Source: Flavobacterium aquaticum (GTDB lineage: Bacteria > Bacteroidota > Bacteroidia > Flavobacteriales > Flavobacteriaceae). From it: 64,000 bases of DNA. The position numbers and the translations under genes were made by a program. Where the stretch lies: positions 411,302 to 475,301 of the forward strand of contig NZ_QLMI01000002.1 in the NCBI RefSeq assembly GCF_003259835.1, written 5' to 3'. A model generated the notes under the pieces. The model did not search any database and was not told the DNA's origin. It was given only the letters and a program-made list of their open reading frames with translations. Below are positions 63,845-64,000 of this stretch, piece by piece; positions within the stretch are counted from its first letter, which is position 1, and every line of letters starts with the position of its first letter.

Positions 63845-64000
63845 CTATTCCACCACCAACTTACTACTAGAAACCACCTCAGCTCCTTGCTTAACCAAAA
63901 CCAAGTAAACCCCTGCAGGATAAGCACTCACATGCAACTCATTAGTTCCTGAAAAAGAATTCAAAGCCACATCATGAATCAACCTACCCGTTACATCATA
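63845..64000 (-). CDS. 3' end of a second T9SS surface-protein gene (cut by window edge)
   Basis: The last 51 codons before the TAG (63845-63847) encode a T9SS type A tail: YDVTGRLIHDVALNSFSG, TNELHVSAYPAGVYLVLVKQ and SSSKLVVE. This is nearly identical to the tail of the RCC1-type gene at 62130, so the two genes are tandem paralogues. The rest of the gene lies outside the window. Whether it too carries RCC1 repeats cannot be seen here. Confidence 0.85.
   Translation of the reverse strand, partial: YDVTGRLIHDVALNSFSGTNELHVSAYPAGVYLVLVKQGAEVVSSSKLVVE

Noticed and set aside
63700..63927. Minus-strand frame of 75 aa across the duplicated 3' flank
   Set aside because: It has only repeat words and part of a T9SS tail in the wrong frame; the real frame ends at 63845.

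Overview
The window looks like a chromosomal stretch of a Flavobacterium-type member of the Bacteroidota. The grounds are: AT-rich DNA, few Shine-Dalgarno sequences, many starts preceded by a TAnnTTTG -7 box, several proteins with type IX secretion (T9SS) C-terminal sorting tails, many lipoproteins, and family-typical genes (DUF4270, DUF4292, DUF4286, MuiA/DUF4139, a fused amino-lipid acyltransferase). Most of it is core genome. No insertion sequence, prophage, CRISPR array or rRNA was seen.

Layout. 1-5 kb: a truncated BtuB-like TonB receptor divergent from a MocR-type regulator, then atpD-atpC. 5-9.5 kb: an operon of a half-length GT5 glycogen-synthase-like protein, a DUF4270 lipoprotein and glmS. 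9.5-14.4 kb: the forward run panC, panD, flippase-like membrane protein, esterase-like protein and radA. 14.4-24 kb: small membrane proteins and lipoproteins, mfd, a threonine-dehydrogenase-like SDR, a pair encoding a globin-like lipoprotein and a membrane protein, and an aldehyde dehydrogenase. 24-31.7 kb: a 2OG-Fe(II) oxygenase, a 1016-residue T9SS protein, two tandem tRNA-Asn genes, rseP and an M1 aminopeptidase. 31.9-40.7 kb: serS, a TPR protein, DUF4286, an unrecognised gene, rsmA-mgtE, a frameshifted gene and a DUF4139 protein. 40.8-48.3 kb: aldo-keto reductase, OmpA lipoprotein, exonuclease III, OlsF/GlsF-type acyltransferase, and a five-gene membrane operon (TM2, DUF2752, DUF4870-like, M48 peptidase, RDD). 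48.4-56.4 kb: a hydroxyacid dehydrogenase and the envelope block Wzx-like flippase, dut, nucleotidyltransferase, TPR, DUF4292, EnvC-like. 56.5-64 kb: two S9 peptidases around a GNAT gene, then two tandem T9SS genes; the complete one is an RCC1-repeat gene broken at a G11 tract, the other runs off the window.

The items most worth a second look are: (i) the RCC1-type surface-protein gene with an 11-base G tract that splits its frame, beside a second copy of its tail and 3' flank; (ii) a MocR regulator lacking the PLP-anchoring lysine, with repeated AGTCC sites at its own start; (iii) a globin-like lipoprotein paired with a metal-binding-fold-like membrane protein; (iv) three proteins that keep a fold but lose catalytic motifs (GT5 half-protein, esterase with Asp for Ser, EnvC-like LytM domain); and (v) the TM2/DUF2752/M48/RDD membrane operon. 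Nothing here proves a new system. All functions are read from sequence motifs recalled from known families, not from database searches.
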